Assembly (NCBI GenBank): GCA_022661535.1
Contig: JAKULF010000003.1
Span: 2,356,001-2,420,000 of the forward strand
Source: Eutypa lata
Taxonomy: Eukaryota; Ascomycota; Sordariomycetes; Xylariales; Diatrypaceae
Length of the DNA stretch: 64,000 bases
Reading direction: 5' to 3'
Made by a program: the position numbers and the translations under genes. Shown here piece by piece: positions 46,865 through 60,094 of this stretch (position 1 is its first letter; every line of letters begins with the position of its first letter). Under the pieces are notes generated by a model. That model saw only the letters and a program-made list of their open reading frames with translations. It made no database searches and was not told the DNA's origin.

Positions 46865-49800
46865 TCAGAACTCCCAGTTGTCCTCGTTTTCAATAGATTT
46901 GATTGCCCAATTGAATTTCTCCCGCAGGGTCTTAGAGAAGAATTTCTCGATGGGTACGTCGAATTTCTTTGCGAAGACAACAGTAAGACGTGGATCAATG
47001 TAATTCTAAAATTGCAAGTCAGTAAAATGATAAACCAGCTGGGATGTATTGAGAAGGGAACACTCACGATCTTGGAAGTGCCAAGAGCGACCTCCTTGTT
47101 GCCGTCTCTGTCAGCAGCCTGAAGTTTAAGCGTCTCGATGCGATCTTCAATTTTCTTAATATTTGCCTCGATCTTATCAACGGACGGACCTTTGCCTTCG
47201 GCCTCGACCTTCTTAGTCCTGAATTCTTTCTTGAGCTTCTTGTTGAGCTCCTCGGCCGCCTTGAGGCGTTCCTTTAGCTCCTTGTCGGGAAATGGCTTTT
47301 CACCGTCGGCTTGACGCTTCTCATTGTCCTTCTCGAACTTTTTCGTGATCTTAGTTCGCTGCTCCTCCACAAGGAAAGTTATGTGCTCCTGGACCCAAGC
47401 TTCATCGAGGTCATCGTCGTAGGCAAAGTAGTCGGCGCCCTTCTTCTTCTTTTGCTTGGGATCTACGTCTAAAAGCATCTGCTTATTCCGCCATTTCTGA
47501 TACATAACACCCTTGATTCTATCGGCGAGCTTCTCCATCTGGGTCTCATGGTTGGCACCAACGGTCCGCTTGTGGTTACAGAGAATGGCGACCTCCCGAT
47601 TGCAGTCATTGTAGAGCTTGACCTTCTCCTGCACCGTTCCGCTCTCCACTTTAAGCTTCTGAAGCAGTTTCGACATCGTGTAGGAAGCGTTGTAGGTACG
47701 GAACACCTTAGCCGAAAGACCCTGCATATAAGAACCGAGATGCTTGTTGAGCTGCGTGGTTGTCAATCGGTCAAAGACGTCATCTCCATCCTTTTTCGGG
47801 GCCTTCTTGAACATGCGCAGGTTTTTGAAGACCTGTTTGTCAACAGTCACCTCGTCATAGAATCGAATACTGTCCTTGCCCAGGAAGTCAAAGATGACAG
47901 TCTGCGGCTCTCTCAGGGTGATGTGCTCATACTTGAGCGAACAGCAACCGACTGTTTCGGCTTCGTTCTCTGCATCCTTCTCGTTACCTGCTCTTAGGGC
48001 GAATTTGTCGATCAAGTAAACAGCCGTGGCTCGTTGTCGATCAGCCATGACCTCCGATCTCAAATCCCTAGTATAGTCCTTCCGGATCCTATCAATGTGC
48101 TGCTTGAGTTCTCGAGCTTTCTCGAACTTCTTCCAGTCACTCTGACCCTTGATGGCGCTGTTGGCAGCAAGCATGACATACTTGTAGGCACCATTGATGT
48201 TTTCTTGCCACATAGCTAGCCAAGTTGCCTTGTTGTCATGCTGGATGGCTTTCCACTTATGGCCATCGGGAGGTTGGGGAACCTTAGCATTCTTCCCAAT
48301 GTTGATGGTGATCTGCTCAGGTAACACACGCTTCTTGACTTTACCAGTCTTAGGATGCGCGCCTCGACCGCGGAAAAGGCCAGGAGGTTCGACTCTGAAA
48401 TTGCCGACCTTCTCTTTCCGCCCATCCCATTTGCAGTACATGAAGGGAGTCTCGATCTTGTCTCTCTCGGCCTTCTCAGCCTTCTTCTCTTCAGATGATC
48501 TGGCTTTCCTTGCCTCAGTCTTGCCCATATAGTAATCGAAGATCTGTTGGAAGTCGAGCTTTGAGAAGTCCTTGATGTTCACCTTGTTCCCCTGTCGATC
48601 GGTGGCTCCCCCCGTGCGCTTGAGTACATCGGTGAAGTCTTTGAAGAAATTCTGCTGGAACACGACGTTTTCAACATTGTGTTTTGAATGCAACATGGCT
48701 CCAAAGAAACCAGCAACCTCTTCGGCTTCGACATGCAGATTGACTGGGACCCCATCATAGACGAGCTTGATATTTTTGGGTAAAGGCTCGTAGGCAGGTG
48801 GGAAGAGTACTCCGTTGTGCTCGAGGGTGTTCCACTTGACGCTATCGTCATCCTTGAGAGTCTCCCACCAACGATACTCCTCATCGTCCTCATTCTCGGG
48901 ATCTTCGCTCTCCTCTTTCTTCGCTTTCTTCGCAGGTATCTTCTTGGCGGGTACTGAAGTAGTAGCTTTGGCTTTTCCCTTGGCTGGAGCTGTTTTCACC
49001 TTCTTTCGAATGGGGGCATCTGAATCAGATTCTTCTTTCTTGATACCGTTCGTCTTGCCCTTAGCAGCCACGCCATTAGATAACCGCTTCTTGCCCTTAG
49101 TAGCAGCCAAAGGCGCATCATCATCGGATTCGTCCTTGATGGCCTTCTTGGGGGTCGGTTTCTTCTGCTTGGACTCGTTGGCACGGATAGCCTTGGCCTC
49201 CTTCTCTGCATTCTTCTCAATAGACTTCCGCTTCTGAGCGAGCTTGGCATTCAAGGGCAGGTCATCGTCGGAGTCTTCCAAAGTGGCCGTCTCATTGGCG
49301 GCAGGTGGGAGCTTCTTAGGTTTGCGACTAAGAACCTCATCGTCTGAGTCATCTGAAACAACCTTCTTTTGACGCTTGGCCTAAATGCCTAGGTTAATAT
49401 CGATGAGGTACAATATTAGCAGCCTAGAGTTGGTTGCACATACCAGGGGGCCATCATCACTATCTGACGCGTCTTTGTAACGAACATTGTTGATGGAAGA
49501 GCGCGACTTTCGTTTAGCGTTGCCATTTATGCGAGGAGAATCATCGTTCACGGGACCGTTACGGACTGAGACAGGGGCGGGCACACGCTGGGTAGGAGAA
49601 TCAATGTCCATGGCTTTGTCGGCAGCCTTGGAGATCTTGGAGGCTGAGACTAGAACACAGAGATATATTAGTTTGGGTTGGAAGTTATGAAGCGATAGTA
49701 TGCGACTAGGGAATTGCGTAGGTATAGAAAGTGAAATGCGACAGGAAGAATGGATAGGAAAATCACATCAAAACGAGGCGAGGAAGGGAAGGAGGTAGGT

Positions 49801-49976
49801 TGTGTTGAAGTTGGGTGGTAGTCAAGGGCGTTAAGTGAGGTTGAATCACACAAAAGACGTCAAGTGAAAAGACCCGACATCTGCGCGTTATGGGAAATTT
49901 TCAGACGTCTAAATTATAATTACTTACGGTGGCCATTGGTTCTTGCCAAAGGCATGTCGTCGTCTGAAGAAGACAT
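46865..49976 (-). CDS. TOP1: DNA topoisomerase I (type IB)
   Basis: Exons are 49976-49928, 49649-49444, 49380-47068 and 47005-46865, giving 902 residues. The enzyme relaxes supercoils in the nucleus by a transient 3'-phosphotyrosyl break. The N-terminal 250 residues are acidic/basic and disordered ([12 protein letters not shown], then repeated SDSDD and Lys-rich segments). The core begins at [15 protein letters not shown]. Catalytic Arg and Lys lie around [22 protein letters not shown] and [11 protein letters not shown] coiled linker follows. The active-site Tyr is in SKI-NYIDPR, split exactly by the last 62 nt intron, and the end is [15 protein letters not shown]. Reading through that intron gives a false tail, so the last exon is placed by the NYIDPR homology. 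It faces the ATP synthase gamma gene across a 1.8 kb divergent region. Confidence 0.96.
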
Positions 49977-51792
49977 CTTAAAAGCGTGTGCAGTGTGGTA
50001 AGAAAGTGGACGAGGCAGGTAAGACTTGGTAGTGGCTCTTAAAAGTGCAAATGCAGGTCTTTTGTTCTCTCGTTGGTGTAAGGTAGTAGGTGTTGTAGTA
50101 CCTGTTGGTAGTTGCGGTGGTAGTGGCAGCCGAAGATGAGAAGATGAGTACGGGTAGAAGCGTAGGCGAGAAGGAAGGGAAGATGTGACTAGAGTGCACC
50201 CTGTTGCTGTTGTTGTTGTTGCTACTACTGCGGCGGCTGCTGCTGTTCTACGGTTGCTAAAACCAAATCTGTTCAAGAAAGCAGTTGAAAATTTGGGACA
50301 AGCCACTTGTAGGCGAGACACTGTAGTGCATCACCCGCCGTCTATACGGTGGGTGATGAGGAATATTATTAGGGGAAAATGGGAAGAGAAAGAAAAACGT
50401 GTAAAGGGAAAATAGCAGTAATAATGAAAAGAAGGGAATCGGAAAGGAATCGAAGGGGGAGAGAATGGAGGCGATTCAGAAACATAAAAGTGACGGGAGC
50501 GAGTAAGAGTCTCGGCTGTATGTGGTTAGTAGGTACTGTGTGTATGTATAATATGTAGGTAGGTACAGTAGTAGTAGGCTCTTCCAAACTTCTTCTTAGG
50601 ACCAGGTAGGCTGGCTGTAGGCAGGCTCTAGGCTCTAGTCTAGGCTTTTTTCTGTGGTAGAGTGGGTGGTTAGTGCATCCAATTCGCTGCATTCAAAGTT
50701 GTACTTGTTGCAACGACGATACCATACTTGGTTGGGCGCTGTTCGGTGTACTAGAGCTAGTGGGACTGTGGGACAGGACTGTGGGACCGTGAGAATGAGT
50801 GGATAGGGATCAGAGAATTCAGCACACAGGTGTTCAGAGTGGCAGACACTTATTCGTCAGCTGCCACTGTATGCTTTCGGTGGTTCCCTTTAGCTATGTA
50901 GCATTGTCTTATTGTGTGGATGCGGTAGACCTTGCAGGCATTGTGTAACACGGGGTTATTATTGGCTTGTCAATTTGTTGTGGAGTCTTACAGAAGAAGT
51001 GTTATTTGGCAGGGCGTGCTACTTCACTGCCATTGCTTCATCCATACATATGTAGGTTTGATAGGATTGGTTGTTTCCATGATTACTACTTAACGGGTAT
51101 GTACTTACTTCCATATATTGAACTTACTTAACTACCACTTAGTTAGCCTCAATTACAGTTATCATATGGTGGGTTGGGTTGCACCTGTGGCAAGTAGTAG
51201 GGCTGGTAGGCACACAGAGGTGAGATTTGATGGGGAATGAAGCCTATCGTCGATTTAATTAACGACCTGATGTCAGATTTGTCTTGGTGCCAATTGGCGT
51301 TGGTTGATCACTGTAGAAAATTGTTAGTGCACCCAAGTGTTTGTACTTTACGTAAGTTATGAAGCCCCACTGTATCTAAATGACTGAAGCGCACAGGCCA
51401 CACTGGGATTGAGAGGTTTTCAATCGGCACACTCGAAAGGTCCGAGAATATTCCGGGTTAGGTCGGGGACTTAATTAGGACTAGCGTTAGGTCGGACGGA
51501 TCTCATCAGGGAATTGGTGGTGGTTTAGGTGGTGCAGGTGGTGGATGGAGCTTTGCCAGTTTTGAGTGAGTGTCAGAAAGCAGAGCGAGCAGTGAAGAGA
51601 CGAAGAGATCCAAGACTAGAAGCAAAGAAACAACCTCACCAAATATTTGGAGATTTAATCACATATCGACCAATTGATTGCGGAACCACCTTCGCAATCA
51701 ACGAACCATCACGGGTTTGAGGGTCGAAATAAAAAATTAAAATAAAATAATAACACATTCACTTGATTGATTGATTTTATTCAACACACAAG
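49977..51792. promoter_or_regulatory. divergent region between TOP1 (-) and ATP synthase gamma (+)
   Basis: It must contain both promoters. It carries a GTTGTTGTTGTTG run near 50206 and GTAGGTAGGTA near 50555. No gene is seen. Confidence 0.5.
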
Positions 51793-53014
51793 ATGCTTTC
51801 CAGGACAGCAAGGCCAGCATTGAGAGCTGGTGCTGCAGCTGCGGCTATTCCTGCTCGGTACGTCAGCTTCTTCTTCCTCCTCCCTTTTACTTAATGGTCT
51901 AGCTTGCTGGATACGAGGTGGATTATGGGGTGTCATTGGTTTATGTCGCCATTGTCGCCGAGTTAGACTGTGGTTAGATTTTTACATGAGGCAATTCATA
52001 TACAGAGGGGTGACGATAGTTCGGGATATAGAAAAACAACGCATCATAAGAGACTAACAATCCCCTCGTTCCCCCTCCAACAGAACCGTCGCCGCCGCCA
52101 ACAGCAATGCCGCCACGTACGCGACCCTGCGAGAGATCGAAGGCCGCCTCAAGTCGATCCGCAACATCGAGAAGATCACCAAGACGATGAAGGTGGTGGC
52201 CTCGACGAAGCTGACCCGCGCCCAGCGCGCCATGGAGTCGTCCCGGAAGTACGGCGAGACCAACAACAAGGTGTTCGAGAACGCCGAGACGAAGCCGCTG
52301 GACGCCGAGGGCAAGAAGACCCTGTACATCGTGTGCAGCTCGGACAAGGGGCTCTGCGGCGGCGTCCACTCCAGCCTGTCCCGCTTCATGCGGCGCCAGC
52401 TGGGCGGGAGCGCGCAGGCCGCCGACCTCGCGCTCATCGGCGAGAAGTCGCGGGCCCAGCTGAGCCGCACGAACGGCCGGGACATCGTCCTGACCTTCTC
52501 CGGCATCGGCAAGGACGTCCCGACCTTTGCCGACGCCCAGGCCATCGCCGACCAGGTGCTGCAGCTCGAGACGGAGTACTCGGACGTCAAGGTCGTCTAC
52601 AATAAGTTCATCAACGCCACCAGCTACGAGGCCACCATCATCGAGGCCTACTCCGAGGAGGCCTTCGCCAACTCCCCCAACTACTCCGCCTTCGAGGTCG
52701 ACGAGGAGCTCCTCTCCAACCTGCGCGAGTACTCCCTGGCCAACACCCTCTTCTGGGCCCTGGCGGAGGGTCATGCCTGCGAGATCTCCGCTCGTCAGCA
52801 GGCTATGGACGTGAGTGATTCTTGTTTTATTTGGAAAATAAATAATATGCTCTATCCAGAATGCTAACACCCATATCTTATACAGAACGCCTCCAAGAAC
52901 GCCGGCGATATGATCAACAAGTATCAGATCCTCTACAACCGAACCCGTCAAGCCGTCATTACTGGCGAGCTGGTCGAAATCATCACTGGTGCCACCGCCT
53001 CGGAGGACATGTAA
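51793..53014 (+). CDS. ATP3: mitochondrial F1-ATP synthase gamma subunit
   Basis: Exons are 51793-51857, 52084-52810 and 52886-53014, giving 306 residues. It is the central rotor shaft of F1 in the mitochondrial matrix. The N-terminus [15 protein letters not shown] is a typical matrix-targeting presequence. Mature sequence begins near [19 protein letters not shown], followed by [13 protein letters not shown], the conserved first coiled-coil helix. The [14 protein letters not shown] motif is in the middle. The C-terminal helix [18 protein letters not shown] with [19 protein letters not shown] completes the shaft. The length matches the family. Exon 2 has very G/C-rich third positions, as expected of a highly expressed gene, and therefore also carries long meaningless frames on the other strand. 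Confidence 0.97.
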
Positions 53015-55280
53015 AAAGCAGTTTGCTAGGATGAAAACGGAAGCGATAGATGGATGGTCATGATGACGAGGATGGGCTGGAGGATTGAGAGAGTGGCTGG
53101 TGGTTGTCCCAATCGCATCTTCCCTTTGTATCAACGTAACCCCCTACGGCAAGAACCCTATCTAAGCGGCATGCGCGGCATCGCCTCCTGTGTACTAAAG
53201 CCTCAATACATTGGTCTATTGATGACGACCGCGTTGCCATTGTTTGTGCTTAGTGATAATGTAAATGTTTTGAGAAGTGATCGGGGAGGAAAACCACAAA
53301 TGCGAGGTTTTACACGTTTCCCCAGCAGGGCTCCCTTTGACTTCTATCGCTAACTGCCTCAAAGAGGTCACCACATGCTCAGTGATGTTGTTCGCTGCCC
53401 GCATTGATGTCCCCTATTCATTCACCCACTTGTATCTGGTATATATGTGGGTGGGTGCAAACAATTAAGCTAGAGAGAAGAAAGGAGGAAATCCTACAAG
53501 ACCATAGACCTGAGTCTAACTTAGTGTGTGTAGTTTGGTCGAGTTGAGCTATCATTTGATATACCCCCTCTTTTCAGATCAGACTGTCTGCCAGACCGCC
53601 ATACAGGCCAACAATCACATACTCGAGTCGTTGGAGACAGAGCTAGAGAGAGCACTTCATTTTAAGGCCCATCTGCAAAGACGTCTATGGTTGGTCTATC
53701 CAATGACCAATTCCATGAAATTTCTAATATACATACTACTCTACAGCCTAAAATATATAGCTTTCCCTTTTATATAGTGCTAAAGGCTTGATGTATAACC
53801 TACTTGCCCTACTTATGAGACCTCTTTGCTTCTTAATATTCACCACCTACCCACTCGTTTACTGGCACCATTACCTTGCCCTCTCACATGCCCTAGGATC
53901 TCAGCAATCCACCAATATAGAAGAGCAAGGAGGAACTTATAGTCAGCCAGCTCTCTTATATACTCTATAAGTATTTCATATGAAAGCGCACATGTATAAC
54001 AAAGCGGAACATACAGAATTAAGGGGGTGGACTTAGGTATATAGTGGTAGTAATAATGAAGACGGAGCAGTGTAATATCAAGTAGATAGATAGGTAGGTA
54101 GGTAAGACAAACGCGTTAATTGATAAAAAGCAACATGATACATATGTATGTAAGCTATATGTAGGTGTGCCTGTGTATGTATTGTATGTACACGTGACCG
54201 AGACGACTACAGGGTCGAAACATGCACCTGCGTCTTTGCTGTACTCTCCGTTCTGCCTGTCCTGTGCTGGCCCGTCTACAGGAAGGCGAATGGATGGGAT
54301 ATCCGGATATAAGTGTTGTCCTCCATCCCACCACACCCCAGCCCCATCTTCTAGAGCTAGGTAGCTGTATCGTGTTCTCCATCCATCCATTTATTCATTG
54401 ATGATACACTAGTGTGTTATCACCAGCCATGCGCCATCCTCTTGATGCTTGACTGCAAAACTAGCAGGTAAGGCTGGCAGATAGCAAATGACCAGAAGAT
54501 CAGACGGACAACTGTTGTAGCAAGGCAACAAAGGACAGAGCCCCAACCCAGCCCAAACCGACCACCACTAACTGACTGACTGACGAAGCAAGGGATAATA
54601 TGATAGGATGACGATAAATGAATGGGGTGGTTGGGTATTAGTATATGTGTGCCGCGTGTCCCTTTCCTCAGAAGTATGGACACCCATGCTTTTAAGTAGG
54701 CAATTCTCTTGTGCCCCAGGTAAAGACTTTTGTTGCTGTCCCCATGTAGTAGTGTAAAATAAAACAGCAGACCAACAGACACGGTGTAGTGTGGTGTCTC
54801 TAGATATATGCATGTATGCCCCCTTTTCCTTTTTTTGTTTTTGTGAGCCCGTTGTATGCAAGAGTTGTATGTAGTAGAGTTGTACTTGTTGGAATGAGAG
54901 GGTTGAGGGGTGGCTTGAGATCATTTATGGGTATGATGAGTGAGTCCCCTTGATGTTAGGGGCCATTCCGTTCCACCTCGTTGGAGTTCTTTTTCTGTCC
55001 ACAGTAGGCTCCCCCAGTGCCGTGGTCAATATCCTCCCGACTATACCCATTTGCCAACCAGATATGTATTAGGTATTGACGCAGGCTCTCCATAGCGGGG
55101 CGGGTTGTTGATCCATCAACAACTCCCAAGTTCCCAATAAAACCCAGATCATCAACAAGCAGGTGTCTGTACGCCCATCCACGACCTCAGTAAAGCAAAG
55201 CAAAGCCAGAGCGCCAATGCTTTCTTGCCTGGCTGGCTGGCAAAGCAAAAAGACAAAGCAAAGGTATACCACACCAACGA
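53015..55280. other. intergenic between convergent genes, no gene seen
   Basis: 2.3 kb with only short frames. It contains a run of GGTA units near 54088-54103 and several palindromic TATATA motifs. It separates the 3' ends of the ATP synthase gamma and LSD1-type genes. Confidence 0.55.
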
Positions 55281-58200
55281 TCAACGACCAACCTCAACAT
55301 CGCTCTCTTCACTCTCAGCATACGTCCCCACCCTCTCAAGCACGCGCCTTCTCCCTCTCTTCCCCTTCTTCTCCTTGCCAATCCCACCGTCAACCGCACC
55401 AGCTCCTCCAAGATCATCATCAAGCACAAGCACATGATCTTTCTCCCACTCTTTCCTAACAACCCCATATCTCTCATCCCACGCCTTCGCGTCTCCCTCC
55501 CACCGCTTCAGCGCTTCCATATACTCCTTTTTCTGCAGTGCGGCCCTATCCTCGAAGGGCTTGCGCTCCTCAGGCGTAGCCTCCTTCCACATCTTGCTCG
55601 TGACGACACGTACATCATTAGGGGCAACCTTAACCTTCCCGCTCTTGCCCATAGGCCGCCGCCGACCTCCCTCCTTGCACCGGCGCCGCGCCGCCTCATA
55701 GTTCGTCTTGCAGAACAGCTGGTACGCGTTGCCGCCCGCGACTTTCTGCGGAGGCCACGGTCGCTCTCCGATGATGGACGAGATGTGGTTCCACGCCTCG
55801 AGCTCGTAAGTGTCGATGCGGGCTTGTTTGGCAGAGCGCGGGGAGGGAAGGGTCGCGCCGCTCATATCGGACTTGCGCTTCAGACTATGGGCGTGGGCAG
55901 AGGAGGACACAGAGGTGTCTTTCGGTATGATCAAGGGGGTGGGTATTGGGATCGGACCTAGAGTGGCATCGACGATCTCCGAAGCTACGCGTAGTCCTGA
56001 GAGGTATGCGCCGTGGACTGTGGCGGGGTGCGTTTCGATGGTATGTTCACCAGCAAAGAACAGATTTCCAACAGAGCGAGCCATGGTTTGGTAATCATCA
56101 GGCTTCATGTCTGGGCCGGCAGACGAGTAGGAGCCGCGAGAGAACTTGTCAGAACCCCAGCGGGTGACTACGGAGTGCAGGGGCTGCTGAGGTACCTTGG
56201 CACCATATATACTGCGGAGGACTTCGGTAGCTTCATCGACGAGCTCGTCGTTCTTAGAGTGTTCTGTATCGAAGCCTGCGTCGCCGGCCATGAGACCTAG
56301 AAGAACCGGAATCCCGCTCGTATTAGACACGTCGAACCACTGGAAGCAGCGGCCCCGCTGTGAAGTGTATTCGCTCTGCTTCAGGCTGTGGCGAGAATGT
56401 GGTGTGCGAAGAACACCGAAGATATCTCTACTCTTGTCCCAGAATGGCTCACGATACACCAACATTATCTTGTTGAGAATACCGTACCCGAGTCGCCCAA
56501 TGGCATCTGTTTTCCATGATGGTAGAGGTGGGTCAAACTCTACGCTACGGTGCTTCAAAACACCGAGTGGAATTGTCGATATGACATGATCAGCTTTGAT
56601 AACAGTGCCATCCTCACACTCCACATGTGCAGTCCCTGTCCTTTCAAGGCTATATGACACTTTCTTGACAGTAGTCTCCTTCCGGATATCCAGCGGCGAT
56701 GGAGCATGTCCAAGACCCCAGGGGACATTTTGGTAGCCCCCGATAACCATTGTGTGTTTGCCTTCCCATTCATTACCAGCATCGATGTCCCAGCCCATTA
56801 GACTCAGCTGGTTGTAATTAGTTGCGTTACTGTACTCAAGATTGGCAACATGCCAGTTCATGAGCCTGAAGTCTTGGGCTGTGAGGTCTACAATATTCTT
56901 GTACTGAGAAATCGCTTCATCCATCATGGTGCCTAGAGTAGCGTTTGGCTCCTTCGATGCGGCATCGAGATCTAAGTCATAGTTCTCATCGATCCCTTCT
57001 CGAAGAGCCCAACCCATTAATTTTGCCTTGTAAGCGGCTTTTAACGTAGCCGGTGTACCTGGTTCAACGTGTGTTTTGCCAGTCGCTCGATCAGTCGAGA
57101 CCGGCACTAGACTGACTTGAGGTCCTAAGCTTTGTTCTGCGATCGGTGGGGCTTGAGGAAGTGCAGCCGTTGCTTCCTCAACATAAGCGATAGTTCTTTG
57201 ACCTTCTGATGAACTGTCCCTGCCTTCATCTATCAAGTCCCTATTACCTTCGATGAGTTTGGAGGGAGGGTTCTTGAATTTGTAATCGCTAACTCGCTCG
57301 AGACAATCATTATAGAGACTTTCAACGAGTCGATCTCGTGCTTCGTCGACGGCTCTGCCGTTTATATCGAAAAGGGTAGTGTCGGGTCGTAGAGCATAGT
57401 AGGGTAAGGCCATTTGTCCTCTTACTAGGACATTAAGAGGATTTCCTCGCTCGAATCCCGTGATGATCATGCCGCCACATTCGACACTATGCCGCCGTCC
57501 TTTAAACCCGACCAAACGTTGACTCTGACTACCATCGAGTGCTCGAGAATACACCCTACCACCAAGTCGGTTTCGACCTTCTAGCACGATCACATTGGGC
57601 GGTTCTTCTCCCACGTCATTATATTCCTTGGCATATTGCTTGAATAGGCTATCAAGCTGCCGGGCACATCCAAGGCCAGCCATACCGGCGCCAATGACTA
57701 CTACTGTCTTGCCTTTCTTGGTTGTCTTGTTTTTCTTAGACTTCTTGAAGGAAGACGGGACTTCTGCACAACCGAAATTGATGTATCCGGAGCGTATTAA
57801 CCAGTCGTAGGACACACTTGCTACTTCAAACCATCTCAGGTCTTTAGCACAGCCTACAGCCTCCTCACGTGAAACCCCGATTCGAGGATTATTAAGCCAC
57901 AAGCGAAGAATCCCATTTCTGATATTCAGGTACGTCGTTACCTGAGCATGACTGACATGTTCTCGTAACATCAGGTATTCCTCCTGATGTAAAGCATACG
58001 GGTTTAATCTCGACGACTCCGCAGCCGCGATGCACTGATGCGCATAGTCATGTGGGGCAATATCTGTAGGTATCGAGACTCGTGGTCGTACATTAAAGAC
58101 TCGACGCGGACCCGATGTCGACGTTTTTGTATTTGACAGTGTATTGGTCGTATGGGTGGTATTCGGACCCGGTACTTGTAACTTCAGGGTGTCCGGATCG

Positions 58201-58734
58201 ACCGGTGTAGTTGCTTTACTAGAATGTGCTGCTGGCGACAATGGTGGAGACGTCAAGTCTGACTGATCTGATAAGGCGGATGTCGGTGACTCAAATGAGT
58301 TCCTGACGTTGGCTTGACAATCGAGACTGGAGGAGCCAGTCTGTTGGCCATCGTCTTGATGAAATCTGTCGTACTGTTTAGATGACACCAAGACCTCCTT
58401 CCTTTCATGTTGTAGTTAATCATGATTATGGGATGAGAGTGACTTACGTATGAGATTGTGATACAGAGGCTGATGCCGTACTCTCCATGTCGACCCCCAT
58501 GTCGACATCCATGTCATCGACCCGTACGATGATTTCAGATTCCGTTTTTGGTGTTCCTCGTGAAGTAGAGTGGTCAGTTTGATGAGAGTGCTGTATATCT
58601 CTTATCTTGGCTAAGTCTCCTGAATCAAGTATTGATTCCAGGTGCAGGTCCAATTCTTCAAGATTCCCCAATGGACCCGATCCGATATGATTTCCCTCCT
58701 CCAACAACAAGGTAGTCTCCTGAGCCGTTCTCAT
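55281..58734 (-). CDS. LSD1/KDM1-type histone demethylase with SWIRM, amine oxidase and HMG box
   Basis: Exons are 58734-58448 and 58401-55281, giving 1135 residues. The intron is only 46 nt, with a TTAAC branch. An acceptor in 58330-58370 is possible too. The N-terminal 250 residues are disordered. The SWIRM domain runs from YAHQCIAAAESSRLNPYAL to SYDWLIRSGYINFGC. The FAD-binding motif is VVVIGAGMAGLGCARQL. The catalytic domain includes LGRLGYGILNKIMLVY and the C-terminal FAD site FFAGEHTIETHPATVHGAY. An HMG box follows, NAYQLFCKTNYEAARR to MEALKRWE. The enzyme oxidatively demethylates mono- and dimethyl-lysine on histone H3 in the nucleus. The fusion of an HMG box to LSD1 is the usual fungal layout; the animal CoREST-binding tower helix pair is not evident. 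Confidence 0.94.
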
Positions 58735-60094
58735 AGCTCATAGACTTTATGTTTCGTTGTAGAAAGAGACACGCATCGATATAGGGATCCGTTTTTCTTC
58801 TTCTCCGGGCCGAGCTTATGATCAACTTGTCCAAATATATCTTCCGAGTCGTTGATATTGCCCCAGGTTATATCCCATTGTATGAAGAAGAATTGTTACC
58901 GAGTATGCATTTCAATTGGATAATCACGGGGCCTACGAAGTCTTGTTAGCCATATGGGCCTTAATATTTAGTTGAATGAAGAGATACGGATACATCACAG
59001 TCAGGATTGAAAGCGAGACAGTACTGTACCTTTTCGGGCATAGAACCCGGTAGGGGCCAATCAACTTCGTTCACTCGAAAAGTCCAGATATGGGGGACAG
59101 TAAGGGATTATTAGGTTATGTAGATAAATAATTACAATTAGGATTGATGTGAAAAATCTTTTGTCCTGATTAATGTGTTCGTATATAGAGAAGGGGTGGG
59201 CTTATATTGGATTGAATTGAATAAGTATGTAGTTAGTGGTTCATGTAAGTATAAGCGGCGCAGATGGAGGGGTCCTGCCTTAACCCATATCTGTATGTGC
59301 GTAGTAATTTAGGTACTGCCCGGCCATAGAGAGTAAAAAAGTCAGGTCATCAGTCCACCCACTCCAAATGCAAACCTCGAAAGGTGGTTGTTTTTTTTAG
59401 TGCCAACCGAACTTTAACATCTACCGTCAATGTCCCTGCATTTCACGTGATCACTAACTACCTCTAGCCCCAGCTATTTCCTCAACTCCTCACCAGATAA
59501 TCAAGATAATGAGTATATACATTCAAATATGCCTCTCATAACTACTATTGTTGATCTACACTTAAGTATGTTAATTCATACCAAGGCTTAATTGGAGCAT
59601 CTAAGCAAACAGCACATCTCCCCCATTGATGCTTAAACAATATGATAACCGATTTCTCTCCGTTCCACTGGTGGATACATCATTGATCTTGCTCCTATCT
59701 AATCTACGCCGGGCGCTATTGAATAGCAAGCAATTGAAACCTTTTGGTTAAGCATGATGTCGGTGGCCGGTATATACGTATGTAATCAATCACCACAGTC
59801 TTAATACTATTTGTTGTTACCAGTTTGAATCACGGCAGACTCACCACAACAACAACAACAACAACAACAACGAAGTCGTTAGCATCTAACACACCATACG
59901 CAATACACAATGCACGCTTTCATTGACAAATCAACTCACGACGACACCATTCGCTTCAGTCAGAAGGCAAATACCTCTGCTTCGACCAAAGACGTCCAAT
60001 GACAAGAGTAGATGGGATGCGTAGCAGATGATTGGGTATATATAATCTGGTATTATCATACAGGATATAAGAGCATCCTGGGGACATGTCAATG
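58735..60094. promoter_or_regulatory. upstream region of the LSD1-type gene and 3' flank of VPS33
   Basis: 1.36 kb without a gene. A (CAA)n microsatellite lies at about 59845-59871. Confidence 0.5.
59845..59871. repeat. (CAA)n microsatellite
   Basis: About nine uninterrupted CAA units lie in non-coding DNA. Confidence 0.85.

Noticed and set aside
46666..47067. Extended tail of topoisomerase I read through the last intron
   Set aside because: The conserved NYIDPR..NWAI exon is found in another frame after a standard GT..AG intron, so the read-through is false.
51974..53134. 386-codon minus-strand frame over the ATP synthase gamma gene
   Set aside because: It is the antisense shadow of a G/C-ending exon; the plus strand is a complete conserved gene.
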